From NCBI GenBank assembly GCA_033439265.1, contig JAVTVX010000012.1:7615001-7679000 (forward strand): a stretch of 64,000 nucleotides of DNA, read 5' to 3'. The notes beneath the pieces were generated by a model. That model was not told the DNA's origin and ran no database searches. It saw only the letters and a list, made by a program, of their open reading frames with translations. Below, piece after piece: positions 36,391 to 49,302 of the stretch. The stretch comes from Dillenia suffruticosa (Eukaryota; Streptophyta; Magnoliopsida; Dilleniales; Dilleniaceae). A program made the translations under genes and the position numbers. Position 1 is the first letter of the stretch. The number at the start of each line of letters is the position of its first letter.

Positions 36391-36640
36391 AGTGCACGAG
36401 ATTAGCCAACACAAGCGCTATAAAGTGCTCAAGCGGCCAACTGTATGTGCTTAAGGCACAGGAGCGGTACACTGTATATACTGCGCGGTTGACCCCGTGC
36501 GTCTCAGTGCACAGGGATTAGCCAATCGCAAGTGCTATAAAGCGTTCAAGCAGAGCGTTCAAGCAGCCAACTGTATGCACTTAAGGCATAGGAGCGGTAG
36601 ACTATACATGCTGCGTGGTAGACCGCGCACGTCTTAGTGT
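36391..36640. repeat. Tandem duplication of 115/130 bp beside the minisatellite
   Basis: Copies start AGTGCACGAGATTAGCC at 36391 and AGTGCACAGGGATTAGCC at 36506, and a third start, AGTGTACACA, is at 36636. Both copies share GCTATAAAG, CCAACTGTATG and GGAGCGGTA blocks. The second has an internal 15-base duplication (GCGTTCAAGCAGA). Confidence 0.85.
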
Positions 36641-37778
36641 ACACATACAGCTGACTGGGAGTGCTCGCGGTCATCCATGAGCGCACAAGTGCACTCAAGT
36701 AGTCATTCGCTTAACACAAGCAGCCAATTGCAAGTGTCTTGGTATGCACGAGTAGTTAACCACTAAACATGAGTGAGTAGTCAGCTTGATATGCTCATAT
36801 GGCCAACTTGCCTTGCTTGTTCAGTGGACTAATAATTCAAACAATTAATCAATAAATCATATAAGAAAAAATATGCTTCTCTAGTGGATCGAATCAAATA
36901 TACGGCTGACCGAAACATTCCATATTCCAAAATTCAGCCTATCTTGGTCAATCATTTGTGTAGACGTGGACATGAAAATATTTGTTAAGTGTTCATAAAA
37001 CTGAAGACATGGACCGATCAAATTCCTTATTTTTGAATTTAAAGTCATCGTGCTAGTGTTGTCTAGAAAATCTTCTTTTTTAATGTCAAGCTAATCTTCC
37101 TGTTGCAAAAAAAAAAAAAAAACCAACAACACGCCTCAAGTCTTATTAAAACAGGATTTACTTGACAGAAAGAAATAAAAAGCTATTTTAAGAATGATAA
37201 CGGGCAAAAATATTAATTGAAAAGTAGTCGAAAACATTAATCGAGAAAAATGAAACCATTATAAAAATTCCTATATTTGATCTCTTCTTTTATTTTCAGT
37301 TTGTTTAATTTTGTTTTTTCGGTTTTAATCAATCAAAAATCACAAAAAATCATAAAACTACAATTCACCGCTCTAGTTATTTTACAATAATAAAATAGGG
37401 AGGAAGATTATAGTCTGATCTAACAGAGTAATCCGACTTGGTCATTGGCATGAATGATGATAGTAAAATCAACCAAAATTTTGTGATATGAGTAATTTGT
37501 TGATGCAATAATTGAGCTACCGATGTATTGCTCGCATTAAGAACATCTCAACGTATAAATGAGAGTGTTGAGTGTATTAAGATAGAATTGATGTTGCAAT
37601 TCCAATGAGGAGTCGCATTTGTTTAATTTAGACACGAACAGTTTTTCCTACCGTGGTGTTAGAGAAATTCGTGGCAAATCTGATGCAATTTGTCCTGTTA
37701 AAGTAATCAGCAGTCCCTGCGTAATATTACTGGACCTGAGGCCTTGCTACTTGCTTTGATGGGCCGCCTTGGATAATC

Positions 37779-37975
37779 TTTTTTTTTTTTTTTTTTTTTA
37801 TACTGTATCAATCGATATCCGGAGTTATATTTCGACTAATCTGGTTCAGGATTTGTAGTGGTCCCTTAAGGGGGATTACCCTCCTAACATAGTTTTTTCT
37901 ATACCCAAGTTGCGAGTCGAAATCAGGAACTTAATTAAGAGATCTAATACCACATCTCACTAGACCAATTGTCCG
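37779..37975 (-). mobile_element. tRNA-related SINE, minus strand
   Basis: On the minus strand it starts with a box-A-like GGTCTAGTGAGATG and a box-B-like TGATTTCGACTC. A body with GTTAGGAGGGTAATCCCCC follows, and it ends in 21 A (the T-run at 37779-37799). The order is that of a tRNA-derived SINE. I could not find a convincing target duplication, so the far end is approximate. Confidence 0.5.
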
Positions 37976-38774
37976 TTAGTACAAAAGAATTAGGCTTGAG
38001 CCTTAAGCAGGGCTCTAAATATTTTTTTAGATATTAATTAATTTAGTTTGAACTAATTAGCGGATTCATTAAAGGATGAATTCTTTGTCTTTTTTTTTCG
38101 TTTTTATTAATTTTCAAAATTCGAATCTCGTTGCAGTCCCTTGTTGTGGTGCGGGTGATTCTCACACAATTAAATTTTGAGTTTGTCAAAATTGTAATGA
38201 TATCAATTGTTATAAGGTTATGTAATGGAATATTGTAATTATTGGAAGATTTCTTTGTTCTTCACATCACATTAAGTTTATTGAGATGGGTATTTGTTCA
38301 TAATCATAGTGATTTTTTATTTTTACTTTTTTTTTAAGAATTAGAGAGTGTATGGGTGGTATATGTTAGCGAATAGCATTGCTTTCTTTTTTTATTTTAA
38401 TTTTATTTTAATTTTTTATTTTTTTACTAAATAAAAGGGTGATAGGTGATCAACATTATTATCCCTTTTGGTAATCTAAGCATGAGTCTTCACCTGTCCG
38501 GTCTAAATTAGAAATGGTAGCAAAAATTACAATAACAGTTTTAAGTTTAAATTGAGATTATATTTTGGATCTTGTGATTTGAAAAATTATATTGAGCATG
38601 TTGAGGTTTGGATGTCTTGATTATACTTTCTATCATCCCTTAGTAAGTTGTTAGAAAATATAATGAAATTTTGGTATTTTTGATGTTAAAATTTAAAAAG
38701 TATAAAATACTTCTTTTCTATAACAAATAATTAAGAGTTTCTCATATGCATGCTATCAAAAGATCATAAAATTG

Positions 38775-38862
38775 TCTCTAAGAGCACAGTCTAGTGGTCA
38801 CAACTCCTCTCCCTCAACCTGATAATTCCAGATTCGAATATCTGTATAACAAAAAAAAAAAC
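38775..38862 (+). mobile_element. Very short SINE, copy A (88 bp)
   Basis: A box-A-like TCTAGTGGTCACAACTC, a box-B-like AGATTCGAATATC and a terminal A-run lie between near-identical 10-base flanks: CATAAAATTG at 38765-38774 and CATGAAATTG at 38863-38872. It shares TGGTCACAA, CTCAACCTGATAAT and the B box with the copy at 57662-57756. Confidence 0.75.
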
Positions 38863-38872
38863 CATGAAATTG

Positions 38873-38966
38873 AAATTGTTTGACAAATACTTTGATGATC
38901 TAAAATTGACAAATTAATGTTTTGAAATTTGACAATTCAAATAAAGAAAAAGTTAAACATTGAGCC

Positions 38967-38997
<31 letters not shown>

Positions 38998-40509
38998 CTA
39001 ATTTTCTGAGTAAGCACCACATTCTCTATCAGTAGAAATTTTTGAAATTATTATAAAACTATTGAAATTATAAAACACTATGTCCTAAATTTCATTGATG
39101 GACCCTTGTGTTAAAACTATTTCTTGAGATACCATTATTTCATGAGATTATTCCTGTAACTAGAAAATACATATAAAATATTAGTATAAACTCTCGTATA
39201 AATATTACCACAAATACTTATCATGAAGTGATATTAAAGGTTCATGTAAATTACCATCATATTAGTAAATTCAAAGTTCAGACATGAACCCTTTTTTCTT
39301 ATTAGTTTTGTAGAGTTCAATTCTACCAGACGTGTCTCTAATTCTTAAAACTAAATTGTTAGTAACTACAAAAATATAAAATAATTATTAATTCTTTTAC
39401 CCATCTCACAAATGACTTGGAGTCACAAGTGTACGTATATGTTTGATACATTCAGTTCTACTTCCTTGTCTCTGATTTTTTTTGTAAAATATTTTGAATT
39501 ATTATGATAAGAATATAAAAGTAAACAAAATGTTATTTCTCTGTTATTACCTTTTCATATCTTGTGTGCCGGTGTGAAACTATTTCTACACATTCATGGG
39601 GTGACCCTAAGGGATATTTGCTGAAACATTTTTAGTCGTCTTATCTTCTTGTTATCATTTTTTAACAGTATACCTATACTTTTTAAATTTATGAAAATTA
39701 ATTTGAGAATAAATGCATTAGCACCGCCCTCATTATTTGTTTTGAATAAAAATTTTTACTGTAAAAAAAAAATACTTGACTTAAAATATGTTGTAACAAC
39801 TATGAAAGAAAAAAAAAAAAATCTAGAAACTACCTTTAGAAAAGTTTTTATTTGTTCCTTTGATGCCACATGAATACTCCACCAATCCCTATGACTAAAA
39901 GAGTAAAATCGTAAACTCTTTGTCACAAGATCACAAAATCCAACTAGTATCTATGATTTTCATCCAATGGGTTGTAGGTCAGAATTGAAGAACATTATAA
40001 TTCACTATGATCCGATATCTCATTTGTCCTTTAGTAGAGTCTTTTCTCTTCTTTTGGATATTTCAAACATCATAAAATGTAAAATATGAGGTAATAAATT
40101 AATAAACGATTAAATTTAATATATTTTTAAATAATAACGAGTATTACTATATATTAGAGTTAAAAATGAGTTATATACAAAGTCAAAGATGAAGACATTA
40201 GTACACCAAAGTCAAGAGGAGTCACCAAATAAAATGAATGAAAAAATGTAATACTTTTGTATTTATACAATAAATTTACTATATAATGAATGAAATAAAC
40301 GATATTCATCTTAATATAATTTATTTTATATATATATATATATATATATTAATCAAATGTATGAGTATTATAACTCTTTTTTTTATTCATTTTATACTAT
40401 TTTTTTTAGTATTTTGATTTGATCATCATTCAATATTTAAAATTTCATCCCGAGTAATCTGAATCAATCGCTACAGGACCCACTTTGTGGGATGAGTTTC
40501 ATAATATTA
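38873..40509. other. Intergenic AT-rich DNA
   Basis: No gene. A GA repeat followed by a G-run lies at about 38969-38995, and a TA repeat at about 40329-40351. Confidence 0.5.
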
Positions 40510-40597
40510 TTTTTTTTATGTCTAGGGGGAGTCAAACTCCCGATCTGATTAAGTGATGAACATATCCATATCCCCTACACCAACAAATGTCAGGTCA
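40510..40597 (-). mobile_element. Very short SINE, minus-strand copy (88 bp)
   Basis: On the minus strand a box-A-like GGATATGGATATG is followed by a box-B-like GGGAGTTTGACTCCC and an A-run. Flanks match at 12 of 13 bases (TTTCATAATATTA at 40497-40509, TTTCATACTATTA at 40598-40610), as for a target duplication. Size and plan equal the copies at 38775 and 57662, but the body is different enough to be a subfamily. Confidence 0.65.
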
Positions 40598-40610
40598 TTT
40601 CATACTATTA

Positions 40611-42755
40611 AGAACACAAGATGTGAGTTGTCATTAATTTTTAAACTTTTTCCATTGCTAGACTAAGAAACATGGACAAATAAATAATATTTTTAGCCAT
40701 GCTTAAAATCATAAAATATCATACTAGATCATAAAATGAAATAATTATGAAAAAGAAGCAAAAAAAAATCCAGATTCATACAACATTTATCCTTAAACTT
40801 AACCCCTAACCGCATGTTTGCAAAAGAAGCTATATATATATCTAGAAAACTCATACTTATACAATACACTTTCTTAAATACCAATACATATAATATTAAA
40901 TTTGAAAACTCATATTCATTATATACAATACGTACAATATGTACTTATATCACCTTTATTTCACAAACACATATATATAAATACAAAGAATACAAATATG
41001 AATACTAGACTCGTATTCTTTGTATGTACATAATTTTTTTATTCATATGAGTATTCTTAATTTCGTATGGGATACATATCAATACTCGCAGCCATATGCG
41101 ACATCAACCCCTTTTGCATCTTGTCTGATTGAGGACATGGAAAAAGCATGAGGGGTACATCACATTGATTGGGCCTTGTCAACCTTTTCTTTTTCTTTTA
41201 CTCGTGAGCTGTGTGACAGAGTGCTCACCAAGAAGAAAAGCACAGGCCATCATAGAGTTTCAATAGCTACAAACAAGTCGTTGTCAATGGGGACGTATGA
41301 ACAGGCATGTCACAAAAGAAAGATATTTTGACAAAAGAAAACAAAAAAGTCTTGTCACTTCAAACCATGAGATTACTGTAATTGATACTAGCTCTGCCCC
41401 ACAAGTGAAACCTCCCAATTTCTTGAATGTACCGTTTACATATTATCCTATTACTCAAAGCACATTTAAAATATTATATTTTTTAATTAATATTTTAAAT
41501 TTAATTCACGAATTAAATATAAAATAGATTATATTAAAAAAATAATCATATAAATAAACTATTATAAATTTTAAATCAAATTAATTAAAATATAATTTTA
41601 AATATCCATTAATATAATTATAAAAAAAATGGATCAATCATGAATAATGACCTACGCTTTTTGTTTTCAAATTCAATAATTTTTAAAATAAATTTAAATT
41701 TTAATAATAATTTTAATTCATTAATAATTATATAATGAATAATCATGAAGCCTTTTTTGAACCATAATAATAATTATAGCTAGGTTACATGTCCGTGCTT
41801 ATAATGTGATAAAACTATTTATCACGAAATATAAATTAAATAAAACAATAATATACAATTAAATAAAATAATAACTTATTTAGTTATAATATAAATTTGA
41901 TTTTTATCGATCAATAATTTCTTATTCTTCCCGCATGAATGGTACTTCTTACAATCTCTATAAAGCACTTTTTTTTTTTCATTTCTATCACAGGAGTGGA
42001 AGAAAGAAACTTTGATCACTATAGTTCTACATAAAAATAAAATTTAAGAGATAGATTACCAAAAAAGATGATGAAGATTATTGAGTAAAAGTGGAAAATT
42101 TTAAATATAAAAATAAAAATATTTTTATATTATTTTAATACATTGTATATATATAATAATATTAAAATTACAATAAATGCTAATCTATACCATTAAATAA
42201 TTTTATTATTGTAATATTAAATAATTTCATTATTTATAACTATAAAAAAAAGATAGTTAATTTTTAACCTTTTTAAAAATAAAAATATACTTATTTTTTT
42301 ATATGGCACTCCTACAACCTCTATAAAACACTATTTTTATTTAAATGTATAGACAGTAATAAATAAATAAATAAATAAATGATTAATTAATTAAATAAAG
42401 AATTTTTTGTGACTACTCTTCTTTGTCCGAAGCATATGTATTTTACATATAAATAAAGTTTCAAAACTTACTTAACCAAAAAGGTAAATCGGTTGCGATG
42501 ACATTAAATCCCTTCAATAATGACATATTTTAACACAATCTTAGGAATATAATTTGAAAAATCTAATTGATGATTAACTTAGAATTATGTAAAAAATGAA
42601 AAAAATTATTTAAGAAAATTATGCATATGTACAAACACAAAATACTCATATAGGATACATATGAATACTCATACAAATAATACTCGCATTCTTAACCTCA
42701 TATTACCTTTAAACTTTGTAAAATAAAGGTATATATGAATACTCATATTCATATG
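40611..42755. other. Intergenic AT-rich DNA
   Basis: Very AT-rich, particularly 41460-42350. Recurrent ATATGAATACTCATA-type strings occur near 40975-41090 and 42640-42760. No gene is seen. Confidence 0.5.
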
Positions 42756-43007
42756 TGTTCGATTTATATGCATATACACATGCGCAAGTGTGTGAAATTT
42801 TCAGAATCATAAAAGATTAGAGTTTTCGGGTATATCTCAAAGTATAGATCGCAAAAATCTAGGAAACCACGAATCTCGATCAAATTATCTCGTCGTCGGA
42901 ATGATAAACACGAAACTCGAGTTATTACCATTTGTGAATATAGAAAGTGGGAAAATTTTCATTTTCCAAATATGGAAAGATGCCCCATGTAGGCATTAAT
43001 TCATTCA
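42756..43007 (-). repeat. 3' LTR of Copia copy 2, internally deleted (252 bp)
   Basis: Starts TGTTCGATTTATATGC and ends ATTAATTCATTCA on the plus strand. It matches 48100-48533 at both ends but lacks about 180 internal bases: CGAAACTCGAGTTA joins directly to TTACCATTTGTGAAT. Confidence 0.88.
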
Positions 43008-43886
43008 TCTCTCACTTACACACGAGGGCATTTTCATCCGTCACGAGATGAGATTACAACTCATGCGATCTCCTATATCACCCTTATGGATTTTCATAGT
43101 AGATTGGGTGTCGTGTGACAACCAAGTACACATGCATATAAAGACTTCTCGATACACCTGTTAGGATGTTCGAGGAGTCACCGTTAATAATAAAAAAATA
43201 TCTCGTTGTACCCCAAACTCAACACACTTACATCTTTCGAGCCATTTTTCTCATCGAAAGTGATCCTCAATATATATTCGAATGTGTATTCACTATTACG
43301 TTCGTATCCCAATGTGGATATACGTAACAGACCGGTCGGTGAATACAACACAATGATATAATGTAGATTGGTTTTCCTTTCCCAAACTTAAATCTATCGG
43401 TCTCAATTCAGCTGATTTTCTAGACTTGCACCTTAGATTTCAATTATCTTTCGGGCCATAAGTAAATAGACTAAAATAACAAATATTGAATCAAGATTTC
43501 TAAAGACAGTCGAAAGTAAAATAAGGGTACTAGAGATCCCACCCAATGGATCTCGGATCTCACACAGTGGAAACGGTGATCATGACTAAATTATCGTCTC
43601 ATGTAATTGCTCCCACTATCCCTAGTCGTCTATCACACGCGATATCCAGATCTCGGGTCTCATGTAAGTGCAAACAAAATGTAAAATTATAACTTTTTTA
43701 TTTGCATTATAATTTTTTTATTTATCAGTTTATATGAATATATTTTGACTAATTTTTAATTATATATTTCGATGAATTAGATAAAATAGGTTAAATTTAA
43801 TTAAAATTAATTAATGTATATGACCATATAAAATTTGATTTCTTTGATTAATTTAAAATTATTTCCTATATAAGTTGCAACACTCG

Positions 43887-46800
43887 TAAATAGCGCTATC
43901 AAAACTGTCCGCCCATAACCAAACTCAGCCTCCATCGTAAATAAAGCTACACAGGTCTGCTTCTTACTGTTCCAAGAAATGGCACCGCTATTGAGCAAGA
44001 AGGCAAAATCTGATGTCGATTTGCGCTTATCTAGATCACCGCCCCAGTCGGCGTCTGAATATCCTATAAGGCACAAATCACCTCTCCCATAACACAAGGA
44101 GTAGTTCGCAATTCCCTTGATATATCTAAAAATCCTTTTCACTACTCTCCAGTGACCCCTTCCGGGATTTGATTGATATCTACTTACCAGACCGACTGCA
44201 TAACATATGTATGGTCGTGTACACAATATCGCGTACATCAGACTTCCCACTACGTTGGAATAAGGGATTTTTTGCATCTCCCTTATTTCTTCATGAGTTT
44301 TCAAACACATCTCAAGACTCAGGCCATCACACTTGGTGATTGGAGTATCAATGGGATTATAATCACTCATCCCAAAACGCTCGAGAATTTTCTTAATGTA
44401 GGTTTCTTGTGAAAGAGCCAACATTTTTTTCGATCGATCTCTCTAGATCTTAACTCCAAGGATGAACTCAGCTTCACCCATATCTATCATGTCGAAACTT
44501 AAGGACAACCATGCCTTGATCATCATTAGATACTAAATGTTGTTTCCAACCAACATTATATCGTCCACATATAGGGACAGGATCACAAAGAGTTATCAGA
44601 TCGTATCAGATAAACACAATGATCATCCTCGATCATTGTAAAACCACAAGATATCACTTTATCGTGAAATCTTATATACCACCACCTGGATGATTGCTTT
44701 AGGCCATTATCGATTTCTGAAATCGACAGACCTTGTTCTCATGACCTACTAAAACGAACCCAGAGGGCTACTCCATGTAGATCTCCTCATCCAGGTTTCT
44801 GTTAAGAAAAACGGTCTTTACATCCATCTGATGCAACTCTAGATCCATACTTGAAATAATCGCCCAAAGTAGACGGATCGATATAAATTTGACTACGGGA
44901 GAGAAAGTTTCATCGTAATCAATGCTCTTTATTTGTGTGTAACCCTTAGCTACTAGATGGGTTTTGTATCTTTCCACTGATCCGTCAGGCTTTTCTTTTG
45001 ATTTTGAGAACCCACTTCTTTCCTATGGCCCTTCTATCATCAGGTAGGTCAATTAGGTCCCAGATCTCGTTGACTTTTATTGATTCCATTTTTTCTTTCA
45101 TGGTCTCTAGCCATTGGTCCTTCATAGGACTCTGGAGAGCCTTTTCAAAGGTCTGAGGTTCCTCATCATCCTCAAGAGTCATGATGAGAATCTCATCCTC
45201 TATCGAAAAATGACGTCGGGGTACATGTCTTTGACTACTCCTACGAGGAGGAGGAGCCTTCTCACCTTAAGATGGGTTACTCCCATTGGGACCCAGATCT
45301 GTTTGAGGCTCTTAGGTCCCACTGCTGGGCTCAATTGGGCCGTTAGGCTCACCAATCTCATAAAAGGTGAAGTCCTAGTCGATTTAGCCTCTCTTAGGGA
45401 AATCATTTTCTAGGAAAGTAGCATTACAATATTCGATCTCAGAGACCGTGTCATCTGTACGTTCACCTATGAACACATGTCCCTTAGAATGTTCGGAGTA
45501 TTTTACAAGGATCAATTTTTTTTCTCGCGGACCTAACTTGCCGTGTGGATGCGAAGAATCGTGAACGTATGCAGCACAACCCCATGGTCTCAAATGACTA
45601 AGGTCAGACTGTCTCCCTGTCCAAAACTCGTATGGGGTACTGACTACGGATTTGGTTAGAATACGGTTAATAACATAGACAACAGTCAACAATGCATCTC
45701 CCCAATGGGAGATTACCAAATTAGTCTGCGCCATCATCGATCTCACCATTTCCAACAGAGTCCTATTCCTTCTCTCGGCTACCCCGTTCTGCTAGGGAGT
45801 AGCAGGAACAGTCAACTGTCTCGTAATGCCCTTCTTGAAAAGAGCTCTTTAAACTCCTTAGACAAATACTCGCGTTCTCGATCGGTTCTGAGAGTTTTAA
45901 CTCTCAAGTTTAACTAGTTTTCTATCTCGCTGATAAATCTCCTGAATCAATCTAATGTTTCAGACTTGTGCGAAATTAGGTAGACGCAATCGAAACGCGT
46001 GTAATCATCTATGAACGTAATGAAATACGTGGCTCCGTTTCGGGCTCTCACATTCATAAGTCCACAAATATCGGAGTGGATCAATTACAATGGGATCCCA
46101 GCTCTCATTGTCTTTCCAAATGGTTTTCTCGTCGTTTTGCCGGCTAGGCAAAATTCACATAAGGGCAACTCGATCTGGGTTAGCAGGCCCAACAAGCCAC
46201 TCGTAGCTAACCGGTTCATTCTCTCTTATCCTATGTGGCTAAGTCTACTATGCCAAATAAAAACATTATCAACTACGCTATCAGATGTATATATAATAGA
46301 AGACAAATCAGAAATTTTATTAAAGGAAACCAAATCCAACGCATAAAGTCCATCATGGACTAAACCAGTACGTAAAATAGAGTTATCGTAGATGACAAAA
46401 ACATTCAAATTTCTGAAAATGACAGAGTATCCTAAACGATCTAAACAAAGGACAGATATGAGATTCCGCCAAATCTCAGGAGTATACAGTACATCATGCA
46501 GATATAGGACTTAGTTACTTGGCAGCATCAGCTTGCATGTACCAATTCCCTTCACAACAACAAATATTTCGTTCCCCATGTATAGCCTCCTCGCTTAGGG
46601 ACTTAATCGGCGGAACTCCACATATGCGCTCCTATCTTGAGCTACATGATCGGTGGCTCCTGAGTTTACAATTCATAAATGAGAAGAGTTAGTAAGTATC
46701 ACAGTGGATGAAACATAACTCATACCATGTAAAGAAGAAGGACATACCTTTCGCTGGCCACACTCGCGAGCGAAATGCCCAGATTTGCCACAAACGTAGT

Positions 46801-47590
46801 ATCGGACTCTACTCTTGTCGAGCTCCTTTTTCTTACGTTTCTGCCCTCTGTCATCGGTTTTCGCTGATGGCTTTCTCTTAGCCTAGCTAGGTTTCTTATC
46901 ATGCTTGCGCCATTTACGCTTGACGTCCTTGGAGCCCTTACTCGACTCCGCCACATAAGAATGACCGGAAATTGACCTAGCCACCTCCTAGCGCTCCTCC
47001 TCGAGCTCACAATGCCTACGCACGTCCATGAAAATACGAATACTCTCAGTGTGCGTGAGATAGGTTTTCACCACATTCCGGGAGTCAGGCAATGACTACA
47101 TTACTCTCAGTACCTAAAGCTCATCAGACATTGGCTCCCCCATGTTATTTAGAGAAGCGATCATACTCGACATATGCATCAAATGCTGTTTCATGGTATG
47201 ATCGGGTCTCTTCTTATAGGTGATGAACCTATAGGTCAGCATCCTCATCTTAGGAGCTGACCGGGAGCAAAGGTGCTCTCTCAGAGCACTCCAAACTGAC
47301 ATCGCAGTAGGATACTACTCGTATACCAGAATCAGATCATCGTGCATGCTGCTAAGGAGGATAACCCTAACTTGGCCATCCTTTTTCTTCCATACACGAT
47401 ACGCCTCCTCATCCAGTTTCGCTTGAGGCGTACCACCCACCCCGGGGTTTGTCATCTCGTGTAGTAGAACCTCCGCTAAGTCCTGCTTCTCGAAGACAAA
47501 TTGAACTTTACGGTGTCAAATCTCATAATTGTCACTGTTCAACTTGTCTCCCTTAACGAAATCAAATACGATACTTTTTGTCACATCCAT
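43887..47590 (-). pseudogene. Decayed Copia gag-pol of copy 2
   Basis: Gag starts at ATG 47588-47590 and soon meets a TGA stop. Landmarks in order are a zinc knuckle CYVCGKSGHFAREC pattern (about 46745-46800), an integrase zinc-binding stretch with CEFCLAGK (about 46130-46160), an integrase core and tail (about 45390-45790), reverse transcriptase (about 44770-45180, with LVAKGYTQ and HQMDVKTVFLN) and RNase H (43890-44420, with YSDADWGG). Several stops and frame changes separate them. Reading of RNase H ends before its usual C-terminus and is followed by AT-rich filler at about 43690-43870, so the 3' coding end is also deleted. Confidence 0.88.
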
Positions 47591-48086
47591 TGTCTCTGTC
47601 ACACAGAAAGAAAGAGATGTCAGTGACTAATAATGTTTATTCTCACAATTTCGTGCACCCTACAAATTATGAATCGAGTATTGACCCCAAAGTGAGCATA
47701 TGAGTCAACGGATACCATAAATCACAACCAGGGATTTCATCTCACCATCCAGACTTTAATTCGGTACACAAAATCCCACAAATAGTCATAAATATGCACA
47801 TAGGACCCAAAAAATTGAAAAAATCAATTTTGGACGAACTAACGTGCCGTCGGGGTCCCCACAATTTGGGCACCCTTAGGACCGAAAACTTTAAGTTCAA
47901 TTTTCACGGCTAAAACGTACTCCAAAAATTCAGAAAAAAAATATATTTAAAACCTACGTGACATGGGTAACGTCACAATATATTCGGATTCACGAAATTC
48001 ATCCGTGATCCAAAACCCATTTTTGCAACCCCATATTTTTAATATCTGAAAATATTTTGAAAATTATCTAATAAATCCAACCCTAC

Positions 48087-48098
48087 GCTCTGATACCA
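48087..48098 (-). other. Primer-binding site of Copia copy 2
   Basis: GCTCTGATACCA here is the exact complement of TGGTATCAGAGC, the initiator tRNA-Met site, one base from the 5' LTR. Confidence 0.92.
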
Positions 48099-48099
48099 A

Positions 48100-48533
48100 T
48101 GTTGGATTTATATGCACATACACATGCGAAAACGTGCGAAATTTTCATAATCATAAAAGATTAGAGTTTTCGGGCATAGATCAAAGAGTAGATCGCAAAA
48201 ATCTAGAGAATCACGAACCTCAATCAAACGATCTCGCCGTCAGGATGATAACCACGAAACTCGAGCTATCAACGCAACACCACAGCACCGCAATCGAAAT
48301 CCGGTGACAAATTCTCTTCACAGAATTTTCTCCCTCTCTCAATTGTGCCTCTACCCAATTGTTTTTGCGCAATTGTTGTAATCTCTAGAGTTTGTCCTAA
48401 TTTCCATATCCTTCCGTCACTACATATGGTAGGAATTCAAATCTCATCAGTTACCATTTGTAAATATAAAAAGTGAGAAAATTTCTATTTTCCAAATATG
48501 GAAAGATGCCCCACATGGATATTAATTCCTTCA
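48100..48533 (-). repeat. 5' LTR of Copia copy 2 (434 bp)
   Basis: Starts TGTTGGATTTATATGC and ends ATTAATTCCTTCA on the plus strand. It is the full-length partner of the deleted LTR at 42756-43007. Confidence 0.88.
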
Positions 48534-49300
48534 GTATATATATATATAAAAATCCCCTTTTGCTCCATCACTTTCTAAGTTTCAACCCCACCCTACAAAC
48601 ACAAACCAAAAACTTAATTAAAGATAAAACTTCCTATGGACATTATGTAATAACTAATTGAAAAACAATTAGAATTATATAACGAAATACATTATTCAAC
48701 ATAATCATCAATATTATTACATTATATAATCACTCAACATACATAATATGAGTTATTCAATTGTTGATATTATTACATATACTTAACATAAATCATTCCA
48801 ACAACAGAATAAGACAAAGCCAAATAATTCAATAGAATCACCCCAACACTTTTCTTATTTCCTCCTAAATTTACCATAATATAAATTAATTTGACCATAA
48901 TTTAATCTTAATTTACCATAATTTTCCCTTAATTTTATCTTACTTTTACCCTAATCTTGCCCTAATCATGTTATGTATAAAAATAAATAAATAATAACTA
49001 ACAAAATAACAATATCATCGATGTATACAGAGTTGCAAAAATTTGGGAAACTTACCTTCGCAAAAAATGGAGATCGTAGTGAAGAGAGAGTAGAGAACAC
49101 GAACAACATGTGTGAGGAGAGAGAGAGCAACCTCCTGCAGAGAACAATGTCCTATGGCTTTCTTTGACAGTAGGGCAACAACGGTGGCGTCCATCTCAAC
49201 AGGGAGCTATAGCAATGACGACGAATGGAGAAGGTAGAAGCGAGAAATGAGAGGAGATAATAGAGGAGAGTAGGTCTGTTTGTCTGAATTTTAAAAGGAT
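48534..49300. other. Intergenic, possibly the inner part of a CACTA-like element
   Basis: AT-rich to 49010, then a purine-rich stretch (49075-49280) with GAGAGAG and GGAGA strings. No gene is recognised. Confidence 0.35.
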
Positions 49301-49302
49301 TG

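Larger units (their letters stand above)
42756..48533 (-). mobile_element. Copia LTR retrotransposon, copy 2, minus strand, unequal LTRs
   Basis: The element of about 5.78 kb lies between LTRs at 42756-43007 and 48100-48533. The primer-binding site reads GCTCTGATACCA at 48087-48098, next to the 5' LTR on the minus strand. Gag, protease, integrase, reverse transcriptase and part of RNase H follow toward lower coordinates. The non-coding stretch at about 43010-43660 matches the equivalent stretch of copy 1, but the LTRs do not. The flanking 5 bases (ATATG and GTATA) do not match, so the target duplication is lost or was never exact. Confidence 0.9.

Noticed and set aside
36055..36405. 116-residue Cys/Ala-rich open frame
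   Set aside because: It is produced by the 21-bp minisatellite; multiples of 21 keep the frame open without selection.
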